DNA from: Dyella acidiphila | GTDB lineage: Bacteria > Pseudomonadota > Gammaproteobacteria > Xanthomonadales > Rhodanobacteraceae | Reading direction: 5' to 3' | Assembly: GCF_014863405.1 (NCBI RefSeq) | Contig: NZ_JACZZA010000020.1 | Location: forward strand, 1-49,306 | DNA: 49,306 nucleotides | Notes under the pieces: generated by a model | Database searches by the model: none | Told to the model about the DNA's origin: nothing | The model's input: the letters and a program-made list of their open reading frames with translations, nothing else | Translations under genes and position numbers: made by a program | In this document: piece by piece, positions 8,611 through 17,653 of the stretch | How the letters are laid out: every line of letters starts with the position of its first letter | How positions within the stretch are numbered: position 1 is the first letter of the stretch

Positions 8611-10938
8611 CTAGAACGGCAGCTTCAAACTCGGATCCACCGCCAGCAACTGCGCCCGGAACGTTTCCTTGATGCGCCGGAGCGCGGCATCGTTATCCGC
8701 ATCGAAGCGCAGCACCAGCACCGGCGTGGTATTCGACGGCCGCACCAGGCCCCAGCCGTCCGGCCAGTCCGCGCGCAGACCATCAATGGTGACCAGGGTC
8801 GCGTCGCCGAAATTGGCCTTTTCGCGAAATTTTTCGATAAAGCGGTAATGCTCGCCCTCGGCCATCTCGACCTTGAGCTCGGGCGTGGAAACGCCCTTGG
8901 GACACGTGGCGAAAATTTCCTCAGGCGTGCGGCCTTCCAGGTCACCGGCCAGAATTTCCAGCAGGCGCGCGCCGGCATAAATGCCGTCGTCAAAGCCGTA
9001 CCAGCGCTCCATGAAGAAGAAGTGCCCGCTCATTTCGCCGGCCAGTTCCGCGCCGGTTTCGCGCATCTTGGCCTTGATCAGCGAGTGCCCGGTACGCCAC
9101 ATCAGGGGACTGCCGCCGGCATCGAGAATCTGGCCCTTCAGGTGCCCGGTGCATTTAACGTCGTAGATGATGGTGGCGCCCGGCTGGCGCGACAGCACGT
9201 CGCGCGCGAACAGCATCAAGGTGCGATCGGGATAGATGATTTCGCCGTTGCGCGTGACCACGCCCAGCCGGTCACCGTCGCCATCGAAGGCCAGACCAAG
9301 ATCCGCGCCGGTCTGCTTCACCGACAGCACCAGGTCTTCCAGGTTGCGCGGATCGGAAGGATCGGGATGGTGGTTGGGGAAGTTGCCGTCCACCTCGCAA
9401 TACAGCGGAATCACATCGCAGCCGATGCCTTCCAGCACCTGCGGCGCCACTGCGCCGGGAATGCCGTTGCCGCAGTCGACCACCAGCTTGAGGCGGCGCT
9501 CGGTCTGCACGTCCGAGGTGATGCGCTCGATGTAGTCCGGCACCACGTCGACGTGGCGCAGGCTGCCCTTGCCGTCGCTGTCGAGTGCATGCGTGGTGAT
9601 GCGCTGATAGAGATCCTGGATGGCGCCTTCCGACAGCGTCTCGCCGGCGACCACGATCTTGAAGCCGTTATAGTCGGGCGGATTGTGGCTGCCCGTTACC
9701 GCGACGCCGCAGCCGGTATTGAAGCGATAGGCGGCGTAATACACCACCGGCGTCGGCACCGCGCCGATATCGATCACGTCGATGCCCGCGGCGCGCAGGC
9801 CATCGGACAAGGCGCTGGCCAGTTCCGGACCGGACAGGCGGCCATCGCGACCCACCACCATTTCATGCAGGCCTTTCTCGCGCATCAGCATGCCGATCGC
9901 CTGGCCGAGCAATTTGGCGACCTCGTTGGTGAGGCTTTTGCCCACTACGCCGCGGATGTCGTAGGCACGGAAGATGGCCGGATCCACCGCCACCGCCGCA
10001 GGTGCCGGCTTGGGCGCGGCACGCACCACCGGACGCACCGGTTCTGGCGCCGGCGCTGGCATCGCCTCGGGCACGCTTTCTTCTTCGCCCACCACCACGG
10101 CGGGCAACCGGGAAGCACGCCGGTGCAGCGAGAGCAGGCCAATGCCGCCGCCCAGCCCCAGCAAGGTGAGCAAGGCCGCCAGTACCGCCGATTGGGGCAG
10201 CACGATATAGGCGCCGGGCAACACCGCCACCACGTTGAAATTGCTGCCGGGAATCGGCTTGCCGGCCGGTTCGGCATCCACCGCCGAACTGCTGCCGCGC
10301 GTCATCAGCTGCATGTTGTCGCCGTGATCGGTGCTCTGGCTCAACTGCAGCCTGCCGTCATGGACCGGTACATCGCTGAAGCGCTGGGCCAGCGGCGCGA
10401 ACGGCAATTCGATCCAGGCCCACGCCGCCGGCTTTCCTGCCGGACCGAGGGCTTCCACCATGGTCATGCGCCGATCGCCGGGGCCTTTGGCCACCGACTC
10501 CACCGGCGGTTCGTCGCCGGCATCCGGCGCCGCCATCAACTGGGCGGCCTTGGCGTAGCCGAAGCTGTGGTAGTTGGCGTGCAGCACTTCATCCAGGCCG
10601 GCGCTGTATAGCTCCACGTTCTGCGCCTGCGGCAAGCGTTGTTTCAGCGCAGTCAGCACATCGGCCGTATTCGCCGGAAGACCGCTGGTATCGACCCCGG
10701 CGATCGCCTTGGTCACCTCACCGCGTTGCTGGGCGATGCTCGCCGCCAGCGCCTGTACGGCCTGATCCTGCGCTGCGTGCAGGCGCTGCACGGAACCGCC
10801 CTGCTCGGCGATCAGCCAGGTCTGCCATGCGCAGAAACCACCAAAGGCCAGCAGCAAGGTGCTGCCGGCCAGCAACAACAATCGCCCCCATGCGACGTGC
10901 ACTCCAGGCAAACGCATTCTCGCGCCGCTCATCGCCAT
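8611..10938 (-). CDS. algC: Phosphomannomutase/phosphoglucomutase with membrane-anchored N-terminal extension
   Basis: Interconverts mannose-6-P/mannose-1-P and glucose-6-P/glucose-1-P for LPS and exopolysaccharide precursors. The catalytic part occupies about residues 320-775. It has the phosphoserine loop TGSHNPPDYNG (Ser near residue 417), the metal loop DGDGDRLG, the sugar-binding GEMSGH and the C-terminal RPSNTTP. The first 320 residues are an extra region. It has a transmembrane segment at about 16-36, a periplasmic-type stretch, a second hydrophobic segment near 245-265 and a Pro/Ala-rich linker. Long AlgC forms of this kind occur in other gammaproteobacteria; the role of the extension is unclear. 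Last gene of coaBC-dut-algC. Confidence 0.92.
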   Translation of the reverse strand: MAMSGARMRLPGVHVAWGRLLLLAGSTLLLAFGGFCAWQTWLIAEQGGSVQRLHAAQDQAVQALAASIAQQRGEVTKAIAGVDTSGLPANTADVLTALKQRLPQAQNVELYSAGLDEVLHANYHSFGYAKAAQLMAAPDAGDEPPVESVAKGPGDRRMTMVEALGPAGKPAAWAWIELPFAPLAQRFSDVPVHDGRLQLSQSTDHGDNMQLMTRGSSSAVDAEPAGKPIPGSNFNVVAVLPGAYIVLPQSAVLAALLTLLGLGGGIGLLSLHRRASRLPAVVVGEEESVPEAMPAPAPEPVRPVVRAAPKPAPAAVAVDPAIFRAYDIRGVVGKSLTNEVAKLLGQAIGMLMREKGLHEMVVGRDGRLSGPELASALSDGLRAAGIDVIDIGAVPTPVVYYAAYRFNTGCGVAVTGSHNPPDYNGFKIVVAGETLSEGAIQDLYQRITTHALDSDGKGSLRHVDVVPDYIERITSDVQTERRLKLVVDCGNGIPGAVAPQVLEGIGCDVIPLYCEVDGNFPNHHPDPSDPRNLEDLVLSVKQTGADLGLAFDGDGDRLGVVTRNGEIIYPDRTLMLFARDVLSRQPGATIIYDVKCTGHLKGQILDAGGSPLMWRTGHSLIKAKMRETGAELAGEMSGHFFFMERWYGFDDGIYAGARLLEILAGDLEGRTPEEIFATCPKGVSTPELKVEMAEGEHYRFIEKFREKANFGDATLVTIDGLRADWPDGWGLVRPSNTTPVLVLRFDADNDAALRRIKETFRAQLLAVDPSLKLPF

Positions 10939-10959
10939 GCCCCAATCCCCAAAAGTGGC

Positions 10960-11415
10960 TCAATGTTTTCCGGTAGATCCGAACCCGCCCTCGCCCCGTT
11001 CCGATGGCACGAATTCGTCGACGATCCGCAGGCGTGCCTGCCCCACCGGCACCAGCAGCAGCTGCGCAATGCGCTCGCCCACCGCGATGGTGTACGGCTG
11101 GGTGCCGCGATTCCAGCAGGAGATCATCAACGGTCCCTGGTAGTCGGCATCGATCACCCCGACCAGATTGCCCATCACCAGCCCATGCTTATGCCCCAGG
11201 CCCGAGCGCGGCACGATCAGCGCGCACCAACCCGGATCGCCGATATGGATAGCCATGCCGCTGGGCACCAGCGCACTCTCGCCGGGCGCGAGGGTCAGCG
11301 GGGCCTCGACGGCCGCGCGCAGATCCATGCCGGCGCTGCCCGCGGTGGCCGCCTGCGGCAGCGGAATGCTGTCGCCCAGGCGCGAATCGAGAATTTTCAG
11401 TTCGACATCGATCAT
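10960..11415 (-). CDS. dut: dUTP diphosphatase
   Basis: Hydrolyses dUTP to dUMP and pyrophosphate, keeping uracil out of DNA and feeding dTMP synthesis. The 151-residue protein shows the trimeric dUTPase motifs in order: [29 protein letters not shown] (with the catalytic Asp), RIAQLL, and the C-terminal arm [10 protein letters not shown]. The start ATG overlaps the coaBC stop by 4 bp, so it is translationally coupled. algC starts 21 bp after its stop. Confidence 0.97.
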   Translation of the reverse strand: MIDVELKILDSRLGDSIPLPQAATAGSAGMDLRAAVEAPLTLAPGESALVPSGMAIHIGDPGWCALIVPRSGLGHKHGLVMGNLVGVIDADYQGPLMISCWNRGTQPYTIAVGERIAQLLLVPVGQARLRIVDEFVPSERGEGGFGSTGKH

Positions 11416-12617
11416 CCGCGCTGCACCCGGTAGCGGCTGGCGACATGATCGACCAGCTGACGTGCAAGCACCGCCTTATCAGCGCGCGGCAACTGGGCCG
11501 AGCCGTCGGCCCAGTACAGCGTGATGGCGTTGTCGGCGGTTTCAAAACCGAGGCCGTCGCCCACCTGGTTGGCCGCGATCATGTCCAGTCCCTTGCGTTG
11601 CAGTTTGTCGCGCGCATAGCTCTCCACGTTCTGCGTTTCAGCGGCAAAGCCGACCAGGAACGGATGCCCTTGCTGCGCGGCGAGGCTGGCGAGGATGTCC
11701 GGGTTCTGCGCCAGCTGCAGGCTCAGATCCTGGCCGTTCTGTTTTTTCAGTTTGTGCGGAGCCACTTCATTGGGCCGGTAATCACCAACCGCAGCCGCGC
11801 CGATATAAATATGTGCGCCGGCAGCCGCTTCGGTCACGGCCGCATGCATCTGCGCGGCACTACGCACGTCGATACGCTTGCTCACACCCTGCGGCGTGGC
11901 CAGGCTCACCGGCCCGGCAACCAGGGTGACCTGGGCACCGGCCTGCGCCGCCGCATCGGCCACCGCAAAGCCCATCTTGCCGGAGCTGCGATTGCCGATG
12001 AAGCGCACCGGATCGATGTCCTCGTAAGTAGGGCCCGCGCTCACCACCACCTTCAAGCCGGCCAGCACGCGCTCGCCGAAGGAGGCCACGATCGCCTCGC
12101 GCAATTGATGCGGTTCCAGCATGCGGCCCGAGCCGACTTCGCCACAGGCCTGGTCGCCCGCGGCCGGCCCGAGAATCTGCACGCCGCGCGCCCGCAAGGT
12201 GGCCAGGTTGGCCTGGGTCGCCGCGTGCGCCCACATCTGCTGGTTCATGGCCGGCGCGAGATAGACCGGCGCCGCCGTGGCCAGGCATAGCGTGCTCAGC
12301 AGGTCGTTAGCGTGGCCATGGGCCAGGCGCGCCATCAGGTCGGCGCTGGCAGGGGCGATCAGCACGCGCTCGGCCCAGCGCGCCAGTTCGATATGGCCCA
12401 TTGCCGCTTCGGCCGATTCATCCCACAGGCTGACCCGTACCGCTTCGCCGGACAGCGCCTGGAAAGCGGTCGGCGTGACAAAGCGGGTAGCGTTTTCGGT
12501 CATCACCACGCGCACGATGGCGCCAAGGTCGCGCAGGCGGCGAACCAGCTCGCAGGCTTTGTAAGCGGCAATGCCGCCCGACACTCCCAGCAAGATGCGG
12601 CGTTGGGAAAGGCTCAT
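11412..12617 (-). CDS. coaBC: Bifunctional phosphopantothenoylcysteine decarboxylase/phosphopantothenate-cysteine ligase
   Basis: Catalyses two coenzyme A steps: CTP-dependent joining of phosphopantothenate with cysteine (CoaB, C-terminal half) and FMN-dependent decarboxylation (CoaC, N-terminal half). It starts [21 protein letters not shown] at 12617 (401 residues); the open frame continues to 12830 but that part is not protein-like. Visible motifs are the flavin-binding [10 protein letters not shown], the PAMN element APAMNQQMW, the CoaB nucleotide elements [24 protein letters not shown] and AAVGDYRP. First gene of the coaBC-dut-algC operon, divergent from radC with 98 bp between. Confidence 0.96.
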   Translation of the reverse strand: MSLSQRRILLGVSGGIAAYKACELVRRLRDLGAIVRVVMTENATRFVTPTAFQALSGEAVRVSLWDESAEAAMGHIELARWAERVLIAPASADLMARLAHGHANDLLSTLCLATAAPVYLAPAMNQQMWAHAATQANLATLRARGVQILGPAAGDQACGEVGSGRMLEPHQLREAIVASFGERVLAGLKVVVSAGPTYEDIDPVRFIGNRSSGKMGFAVADAAAQAGAQVTLVAGPVSLATPQGVSKRIDVRSAAQMHAAVTEAAAGAHIYIGAAAVGDYRPNEVAPHKLKKQNGQDLSLQLAQNPDILASLAAQQGHPFLVGFAAETQNVESYARDKLQRKGLDMIAANQVGDGLGFETADNAITLYWADGSAQLPRADKAVLARQLVDHVASRYRVQRG

Positions 12618-12715
12618 GTGTAAGCAGGATCTGACATACGGACAGACGGCTAGCTTACCGGATTCATGTATGGCTACTGCTGCCTTGATCGCATCCACAA
12701 CAGCATCCTGTACGG

Positions 12716-13387
12716 ATGAGTATTCGACACTGGCCGGAAGGCGAACGCCCTCGTGAAAAGTTGCTGGCGCGCGGCAGCAGCGTGTTATCGGACGCCGAAT
12801 TGCTGGCGGTGCTGCTGGGCAGCGGCGCACGTGGCAAGGACGCGATTGCGCTGGGACGCGAACTGTTGCTGCAGGCTGGCAGCCTCGCTGCCTTGCTGGG
12901 CCGCCCGGACCGCGACATCCGCGTAGGCGGCCTGGGTCCGGCCAAGCGCGCCCGCATCGCCGCCGCGCTCGAACTGGCTCGGCGCGGGCTGGCCGAGCAA
13001 CTGCTGGAACGTCCCTCGCTGCACAACCCCAGCGATAGCGGCGATTACCTGACCGCCCGCCTGCGCCACCTCACCCACGAAGTGTTCGCCTGTCTCTATC
13101 TGGACAATCGCCATCGGGTGCTGGCCTTCGAGGAGCTGTTCCGCGGCACCTTCGACGGGGCCAGCGTGTATCCGCGCGAAGTGGTGCGCGCCTGCCTTCA
13201 CCACAACGCGGCGGCGGTAATTTTTGCCCATAACCATCCCAGCGGCCTGGCCGAACCCAGTGCCGCCGACCAGGCCATCACGCGCGAGCTGGGCCAGGCG
13301 CTGCGGCTGATCGGGGTGCGGGTGCTGGATCACCTGGTGATCGGCGAATCGGACGCGGTTTCCATGGCCGCGCGCGGCCTGCTCTGA
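12716..13387 (+). CDS. radC: RadC/JAB-domain protein
   Basis: A 223-residue RadC-family protein. The N-terminal helix-hairpin-helix-like part covers about residues 1-90. The C-terminal JAB/MPN domain carries the metal motif HNHPSGLAEPSAAD (HxHxxxxxxxxxxD) and an upstream catalytic Glu in FEELFRGTFDG. The family was named for DNA repair but its real role is unsettled; the JAB motif implies a metal-dependent hydrolase. The ATG at 12716 has no strong ribosome site. Divergent from coaBC, a common arrangement in gammaproteobacteria. Confidence 0.92.
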   Translation: MSIRHWPEGERPREKLLARGSSVLSDAELLAVLLGSGARGKDAIALGRELLLQAGSLAALLGRPDRDIRVGGLGPAKRARIAAALELARRGLAEQLLERPSLHNPSDSGDYLTARLRHLTHEVFACLYLDNRHRVLAFEELFRGTFDGASVYPREVVRACLHHNAAAVIFAHNHPSGLAEPSAADQAITRELGQALRLIGVRVLDHLVIGESDAVSMAARGLL

Positions 13388-13396
13388 GGGCCGCCC

Positions 13397-13427
13397 AAAA
13401 AAACGGCGCGAACGGGTGGTTCGCGCC
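13397..13427 (-). terminator. Rho-independent terminator for minus-strand transcription
   Basis: A perfect 9-bp stem GGCGCGAAC/GTTCGCGCC (13405-13413 with 13419-13427) and 5-nt loop is flanked on its left by seven A residues (13397-13403). On the minus strand this is a hairpin followed by TTTTTTT, a classic intrinsic terminator. In the plus direction, 17 bp after the radC stop, it lacks the U-run. No minus-strand protein gene is visible upstream of it before argS. Confidence 0.7.
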
Positions 13428-13609
13428 GGGGGCCGCATGAGGGGAGGGTATTAGGGATGCGGCGGTCCCGTATCGCTCCGACGGGGGAGACGTCGGTGAT
13501 ACCCGGCTATTGTCGCAATGCGTCATGACTGGGGTATGACATGCAACGGGCATGCCTCTATTTCCCTCGTGGCAAGACTTATGCACATAACGGCCTGGAG
13601 ACCACTTAA

Positions 13610-13751
13610 CCGTATATTGCTGAACTTCACATCAAGTTCATCATTTATCTTTTTGTTTTTAAAAGATTATTTTCATGACAGCGAGGTTTCCGCAGGTTTT
13701 CCCGCGAAGGACGCCGACGCGCGCTTCACTTTCCCCACAGAGTTATCCACA
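13610..13751. promoter_or_regulatory. AT-rich stretch followed by tandem DnaA-box-like sites
   Basis: In the 458-bp radC-argS gap the bases 13610-13680 are strongly AT-rich. They are followed by TTCCCCACA (13731-13739) and a perfect DnaA box TTATCCACA (13743-13751), 12 bp apart. No gene is supported in this gap. The layout is compatible with DnaA control of argS or with a DnaA-titration site; neither dnaA nor other origin genes are present. Confidence 0.45.
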
Positions 13752-13845
13752 GCCCCGCACCCCGCGCTGCAACAGCGCGCCGGAAAAGCGGCCGGCGGTA
13801 CGGGTCTGTTAGGATGCTCGGTTCCATCAAAACCAAACCCTTCCC

Positions 13846-15537
13846 GTGAAAGAAGCGCTGCGCGAACTGGTCCTTCAGGCCATCCGGACCCTTCAGGGCG
13901 ATGGCACCCTGCCCGCCGATATCGAATTGCCGCATTTCGTGATTGAGCGCACGCGCAGCCGCGAGCACGGCGATTTCGCCGCCAACGTGGCGATGCTGCT
14001 GGCCAAACCGGCGCGCGCCAAGCCGCGCGAACTGGCGGAAAAGCTGGTCGCCGCGCTGCCGCCCAACCAGCTGGTGGGCAAGGTGGAGATTGCCGGGCCG
14101 GGCTTTATCAATATCTTCCTGGCCGCCACCGCCTACCACGCGGAAGTGCGCCAGATCCTGGATCAGGGCGAGGCCTACGGGCGCAGCCAGCAAGGTGCCG
14201 GCCGCACGGTCGGGGTGGAATTCGTTTCGGCCAATCCGACCGGCCCGCTGCATGTGGGCCACGGCCGCAATGCAGTGTTGGGCGACTGCCTCAGCCGCCT
14301 GTTCAAGGCCACCGGCTGGAACGTCAAGCGCGAGTTCTATTACAACGACGCTGGCGTGCAGATCCACAACCTGGCGATCTCGGTGCAGGCGCGCGCACGC
14401 GGCCTCTCGCCGGATGAGGCCGGCTGGCCGGAAGACGGCTACCGCGGCGACTACATTGCCGACGTTGCCAAGGCCTACCTGGCCGGCGAGTCGGTCAGCG
14501 CCGACGGCCATGCCGTTACCGGCGCGAAGGATCCGGAAGACCTCGAAGCGATCCGCCGCTTTGCCGTGGCCGCCTTGCGCCACGAGCAGGATCTGGACCT
14601 GAAAGCCTTCGGCATCGATTTCGAGGTGTATTTCCTGGAGTCGTCGCTCTACACCGACGGCAAGGTGGAAGAAGCCGTGCGCGAGATCGTCGCCCACGGC
14701 CATACCTACGAAGAAGGCGGCGCGCTGTGGTTGCGCAGCACCGATTTCGGTGACGACAAGGACCGCGTGATGCGCAAGTCCGACGGCACCTATACCTATT
14801 TCGTGCCGGACGTGGCCTATCACCTGAGCAAATGGCAGCGCGGCTATGAGCATGCCGTTACCGTGCTGGGCTCGGATCATCACGGCACCCTGGCCCGCGT
14901 AAAGGCCGGCCTGCAGGCGCTGGATCTGGGTATTCCGAAAGACTGGCCACACTACGTGCTGTACCAGATGATCACGGTGATGCGTGGCGGCGAAGAGGTG
15001 AAGATCTCCAAGCGCGCCGGCAGCTACCTCACTCTGCGCGACCTGATCGACGAAGCCGGGCGCGATGCCACGCGCTACTTCCTGATCGCGCGCCGCTCCG
15101 ATTCGCAGCTGGTGTTCGACATCGACCTGGCCCGCTCGCAGAGCAACGACAATCCGGTCTATTACATTCAGTACGCGCATGCGCGCGTGTGCCGCGTGCT
15201 GGAAGAACTGACCGAGCGCGGCCTGCCGCCGCTCGATCGGCAGGCCGGCATTGCCCAGCTGGGGCGCCTGGACAGCGATCACGAGCAGATCCTGCTGACC
15301 GAGCTGTCGCGCTATCCGGAAGTGGTCGAGGCCGCCGCCGCCAATCTGGAACCGCACCTGATCGCGCAATATCTGCGCGAACTCGCCGGGGCGCTACACA
15401 GCTACTATCACGAGCACAAATGGATCGTGGATGACGCCGAGCTGCGCAACGCGCGCGTGACGCTGGCGCTGGCCACGCGTGGGGTTATTCGGAACGGTTT
15501 GGATTTGCTGGGACTCAGTGCCCCGGAGAAGATGTAA
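13846..15537 (+). CDS. argS: Arginyl-tRNA synthetase
   Basis: Class I synthetase charging tRNA-Arg, 563 residues. The N-terminal tRNA-D-loop-binding Add-1 domain covers about residues 1-100. The HIGH-type motif appears as [14 protein letters not shown] near 133, and a KMSKS-equivalent as [10 protein letters not shown]. The C-terminal anticodon-binding DALR domain covers about 440-563. It starts with GTG at 13846, read [11 protein letters not shown]; no clear Shine-Dalgarno is seen. The next gene begins immediately after the stop, so the two are one operon. Confidence 0.97.
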   Translation: MKEALRELVLQAIRTLQGDGTLPADIELPHFVIERTRSREHGDFAANVAMLLAKPARAKPRELAEKLVAALPPNQLVGKVEIAGPGFINIFLAATAYHAEVRQILDQGEAYGRSQQGAGRTVGVEFVSANPTGPLHVGHGRNAVLGDCLSRLFKATGWNVKREFYYNDAGVQIHNLAISVQARARGLSPDEAGWPEDGYRGDYIADVAKAYLAGESVSADGHAVTGAKDPEDLEAIRRFAVAALRHEQDLDLKAFGIDFEVYFLESSLYTDGKVEEAVREIVAHGHTYEEGGALWLRSTDFGDDKDRVMRKSDGTYTYFVPDVAYHLSKWQRGYEHAVTVLGSDHHGTLARVKAGLQALDLGIPKDWPHYVLYQMITVMRGGEEVKISKRAGSYLTLRDLIDEAGRDATRYFLIARRSDSQLVFDIDLARSQSNDNPVYYIQYAHARVCRVLEELTERGLPPLDRQAGIAQLGRLDSDHEQILLTELSRYPEVVEAAAANLEPHLIAQYLRELAGALHSYYHEHKWIVDDAELRNARVTLALATRGVIRNGLDLLGLSAPEKM

Positions 15538-16248
15538 ATGGCAACCCGCAAGGGCAAAGGCCGTCAGGCCGTGCGCAACAACAGCGGTGGTTTCCCGGCC
15601 TGGGCCGGGATTCTGCTGGGTATTCTGATCGGCGCCCTGGTCGTGGTGGTATTGCTGCGTCACTCGCTGGTGCCGATGTCGCCGAAGGGCCCGCAGCCCA
15701 ATCCCGAAGCCACCGCACAGCCAGGCAGCGACGAAGGCCTGGCGCCGGCCGGTGGCACCACCGCGCCGAAGAAGCCGCAGTACGACTTCTATTCGGTGCT
15801 GTCGGAAAAAGAAGTGCGCATTCCGGATTCGGAAATCAGCGCGCAGGCCAAGGCCGAACAGCAACAGCAGCAACAGCTCGCCGCGCAGCAGAAACAGCAG
15901 GCGCAAGCCGCCGCGCCGGCGCCGCCGCCGAATGCGCCGGCCGCCGTTACGCAGAACATCACCGCGGCACCGCCCTCGGCGGTGGCCGCGCCGCCTGCGA
16001 CGCAGGGTGCGCCGAGCGGCTATCTGCTGCAGGTCGGCGCATTCCCGAGCGCATCCGATGCGGAAACGCTCAAGGCCAAGCTGGCGCTGCAGGGCTTCGT
16101 CGCCAATGTGCAATCGGTGAACGTCAGCGGTCAGACCTATCACCGCGTGCGCCTGGGGCCGTTCCACTCGGCTACGGATCTGGAAGCTGCCAAGCAGCGG
16201 CTTTCCGCGGCGGGCATTTCGGCGATCGCGCTGAAAGCGGGCAGCTAA
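15538..16248 (+). CDS. SPOR-domain cell-division protein (FtsN-like)
   Basis: A 236-residue inner-membrane protein with a bitopic layout. It has a basic cytoplasmic start, one membrane segment (about 20-43), a long Gln/Ala/Pro-rich periplasmic linker (about 50-155), and a C-terminal SPOR domain (about 160-233) beginning GYLLQVGAF and containing HRVRLGPF. SPOR domains bind denuded glycan strands at the septum. The position directly after argS matches the FtsN-like gene of other xanthomonads and pseudomonads as I recall it. The start ATG follows the argS stop with no gap. Confidence 0.88.
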   Translation: MATRKGKGRQAVRNNSGGFPAWAGILLGILIGALVVVVLLRHSLVPMSPKGPQPNPEATAQPGSDEGLAPAGGTTAPKKPQYDFYSVLSEKEVRIPDSEISAQAKAEQQQQQQLAAQQKQQAQAAAPAPPPNAPAAVTQNITAAPPSAVAAPPATQGAPSGYLLQVGAFPSASDAETLKAKLALQGFVANVQSVNVSGQTYHRVRLGPFHSATDLEAAKQRLSAAGISAIALKAGS

Positions 16249-16274
16249 GCCCAAGCGCGAGGTAGAGATAAGCC

Positions 16275-16295
16275 AAGGGCGCCGTCGGCGCCCTT
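16275..16295. terminator. Hairpin terminator between convergent genes
   Basis: Perfect 9-bp stem AAGGGCGCC/GGCGCCCTT with a 3-nt loop, 26 bp after the SPOR gene stop and 13 bp before the end of the convergent small membrane protein gene. The following sequence is only moderately T-rich. Probably serves both strands. Confidence 0.65.
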
Positions 16296-16308
16296 GTCGT
16301 TTCTGGCC

Positions 16309-16593
16309 TCAGCGGCGGGATTTGCCACGGTGCGCCAGGATCGCACCGGCCAGCAGCATCAGCATCACACCGCCAACGCCACCACCGGCGACATTGGCCA
16401 GGATCGCCGACGGATCGGCAATTCCGCGTGCGCGCAGCAGCGCAAGCAGGCACTGCCCCACGATGCCGCCACCGGCTACACCGGCAAGGGTGTTACCCCA
16501 CATACCCAGGCTCCAGCCACGGATGGCGCAACCGGCGACGTTGCCGCCGATGGCGCCGGCAATCAGCTGGATGATCAAGCTGGCCACGCTCAT
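16309..16593 (-). CDS. Small glycine-rich membrane protein
   Basis: A 94-residue protein with three hydrophobic, Gly/Ala-rich segments (about 5-25, 30-50 and 62-86) and a basic tail HRGKSRR. The repeated GG/GxxG pattern (AGAIGGNVAG, AGVAGGGIVG, ANVAGGGVGG) resembles GlsB/YeaQ-type transglycosylase-associated membrane proteins, but I cannot assign it firmly. It lies alone, convergent with the argS operon. No function is assigned. Confidence 0.65.
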   Translation of the reverse strand: MSVASLIIQLIAGAIGGNVAGCAIRGWSLGMWGNTLAGVAGGGIVGQCLLALLRARGIADPSAILANVAGGGVGGVMLMLLAGAILAHRGKSRR

Positions 16594-16688
16594 GCATCGC
16601 TCCGCCGCACCACACGAGTGGTGCTTGCGGCGGTTATACCCCAGCTAGCGTCAGCAGAAGATTCACATCGCTGCGGCGGAGGTTTTGG

Positions 16689-17552
16689 TCAATGCGCGCG
16701 CTTGAGGCGGATCAGGCCCGAGATATCGTCATCGCCATGGCCTTGCAGCATCAGCTGGGCGTAGTCGGCCAGGGAGCGGTCGATCACTGTGCGCGAGGTG
16801 CCCGCCTGCTCGGCGATGCCGCGCACGATGCCCAGATCCTTGTGCAGCAGGGCGAGCTTGAAGCCCACGTTGAATTCGTTCTTCAACATGGTGGCGCCGC
16901 GCTTTTCCAGGAACCAGTTGCCGGCTGCACCGGCACCCAGCGTGGGAATCAACCGTTCCGGATCCAGGCCCAATGCCTCGCCCAGCGCCAGGCCTTCGCA
17001 CACGGCCTGCGCAATGCCGGCGACCAGCACTTGGTTCACCGCCTTGGTCGCCTGCCCGGCACCGACCTCGCCCAGATGCGTGACGCGCAGCGCATACGCT
17101 TCCAGCACCGGGCGCGCGCGTTCCAGCACCGCCGCATCGCCGCCGACCATGATCGACAGCTTGCCGTTCTTCGCACCTTCCACGCCGCCGGATACCGGCG
17201 CATCGAGGAAATGCGCGCCCACCGCCTGCAGGCGTGCTGCCGCCTGCTTGGCCGTATCCGGCGCCACGGTGGAATGATCGATCACGATCGTGCCGGGCCT
17301 GACGTGCGGCGCCAGCGCTTCGACGGTGTTGATGACGTCGGCATCGGCGGTGACGCACAGCGCGATCACGTCACACTGCGCTGCCAGCTCCGCCAGGCCG
17401 GCGGGTGCGGCGACGCCGAGTTCGCGCGCCAGCGCCACGGCTTTGTCATGCGTGCGGTTGGCCACCGCATGCAGCAGGCCATGCTGCTTGAGATGGCCTG
17501 CCATCGGAGCGCCCATCGCGCCCAGACCGATAAATGCTGCCTTGAGGCTCAT
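16689..17552 (-). CDS. NAD(P)-dependent 3-hydroxyacid dehydrogenase (HIBADH family)
   Basis: A 287-residue beta-hydroxyacid dehydrogenase. The Rossmann motif FIGLGAMGAPMAGHL lies at the start (residues 7-21). The substrate loop DAPVSGGVEGAKNGKL follows, then the catalytic Lys region GQATKAVNQ. The preferred substrate (3-hydroxyisobutyrate, tartronate semialdehyde or succinic semialdehyde) cannot be told from sequence alone. The start at 17552 is chosen because the nucleotide-binding motif begins there; the longer frame to 17969 lies over the neighbouring permease. Same strand as that permease, 101 bp downstream of it. Confidence 0.9.
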   Translation of the reverse strand: MSLKAAFIGLGAMGAPMAGHLKQHGLLHAVANRTHDKAVALARELGVAAPAGLAELAAQCDVIALCVTADADVINTVEALAPHVRPGTIVIDHSTVAPDTAKQAAARLQAVGAHFLDAPVSGGVEGAKNGKLSIMVGGDAAVLERARPVLEAYALRVTHLGEVGAGQATKAVNQVLVAGIAQAVCEGLALGEALGLDPERLIPTLGAGAAGNWFLEKRGATMLKNEFNVGFKLALLHKDLGIVRGIAEQAGTSRTVIDRSLADYAQLMLQGHGDDDISGLIRLKRAH

Positions 17553-17653
17553 GCGTATTCCTTGATGTAGCGAGCCGGGCAAGTATCGCGCATGACTTGC
17601 ATGCCCTGCATGTGCGAAGGCCATCTCCATGCCTGGAAGGAATCCCTTCGCGT

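Noticed and set aside
8587-10611. Long plus-strand open frame opposite algC
   Set aside because: Antisense shadow of algC; His/Arg/Gln-rich with no recognisable motif.
13278-13586. 102-codon minus-strand frame over the radC end
   Set aside because: Pro/Ala/Arg-rich, overlaps radC, no ribosome site or domain; kept only as a possible small-RNA region with a terminator.
13610-13751. Chromosomal replication origin
   Set aside because: Only two DnaA-box-like sites and no dnaA, dnaN, rpmH or gidA genes nearby.
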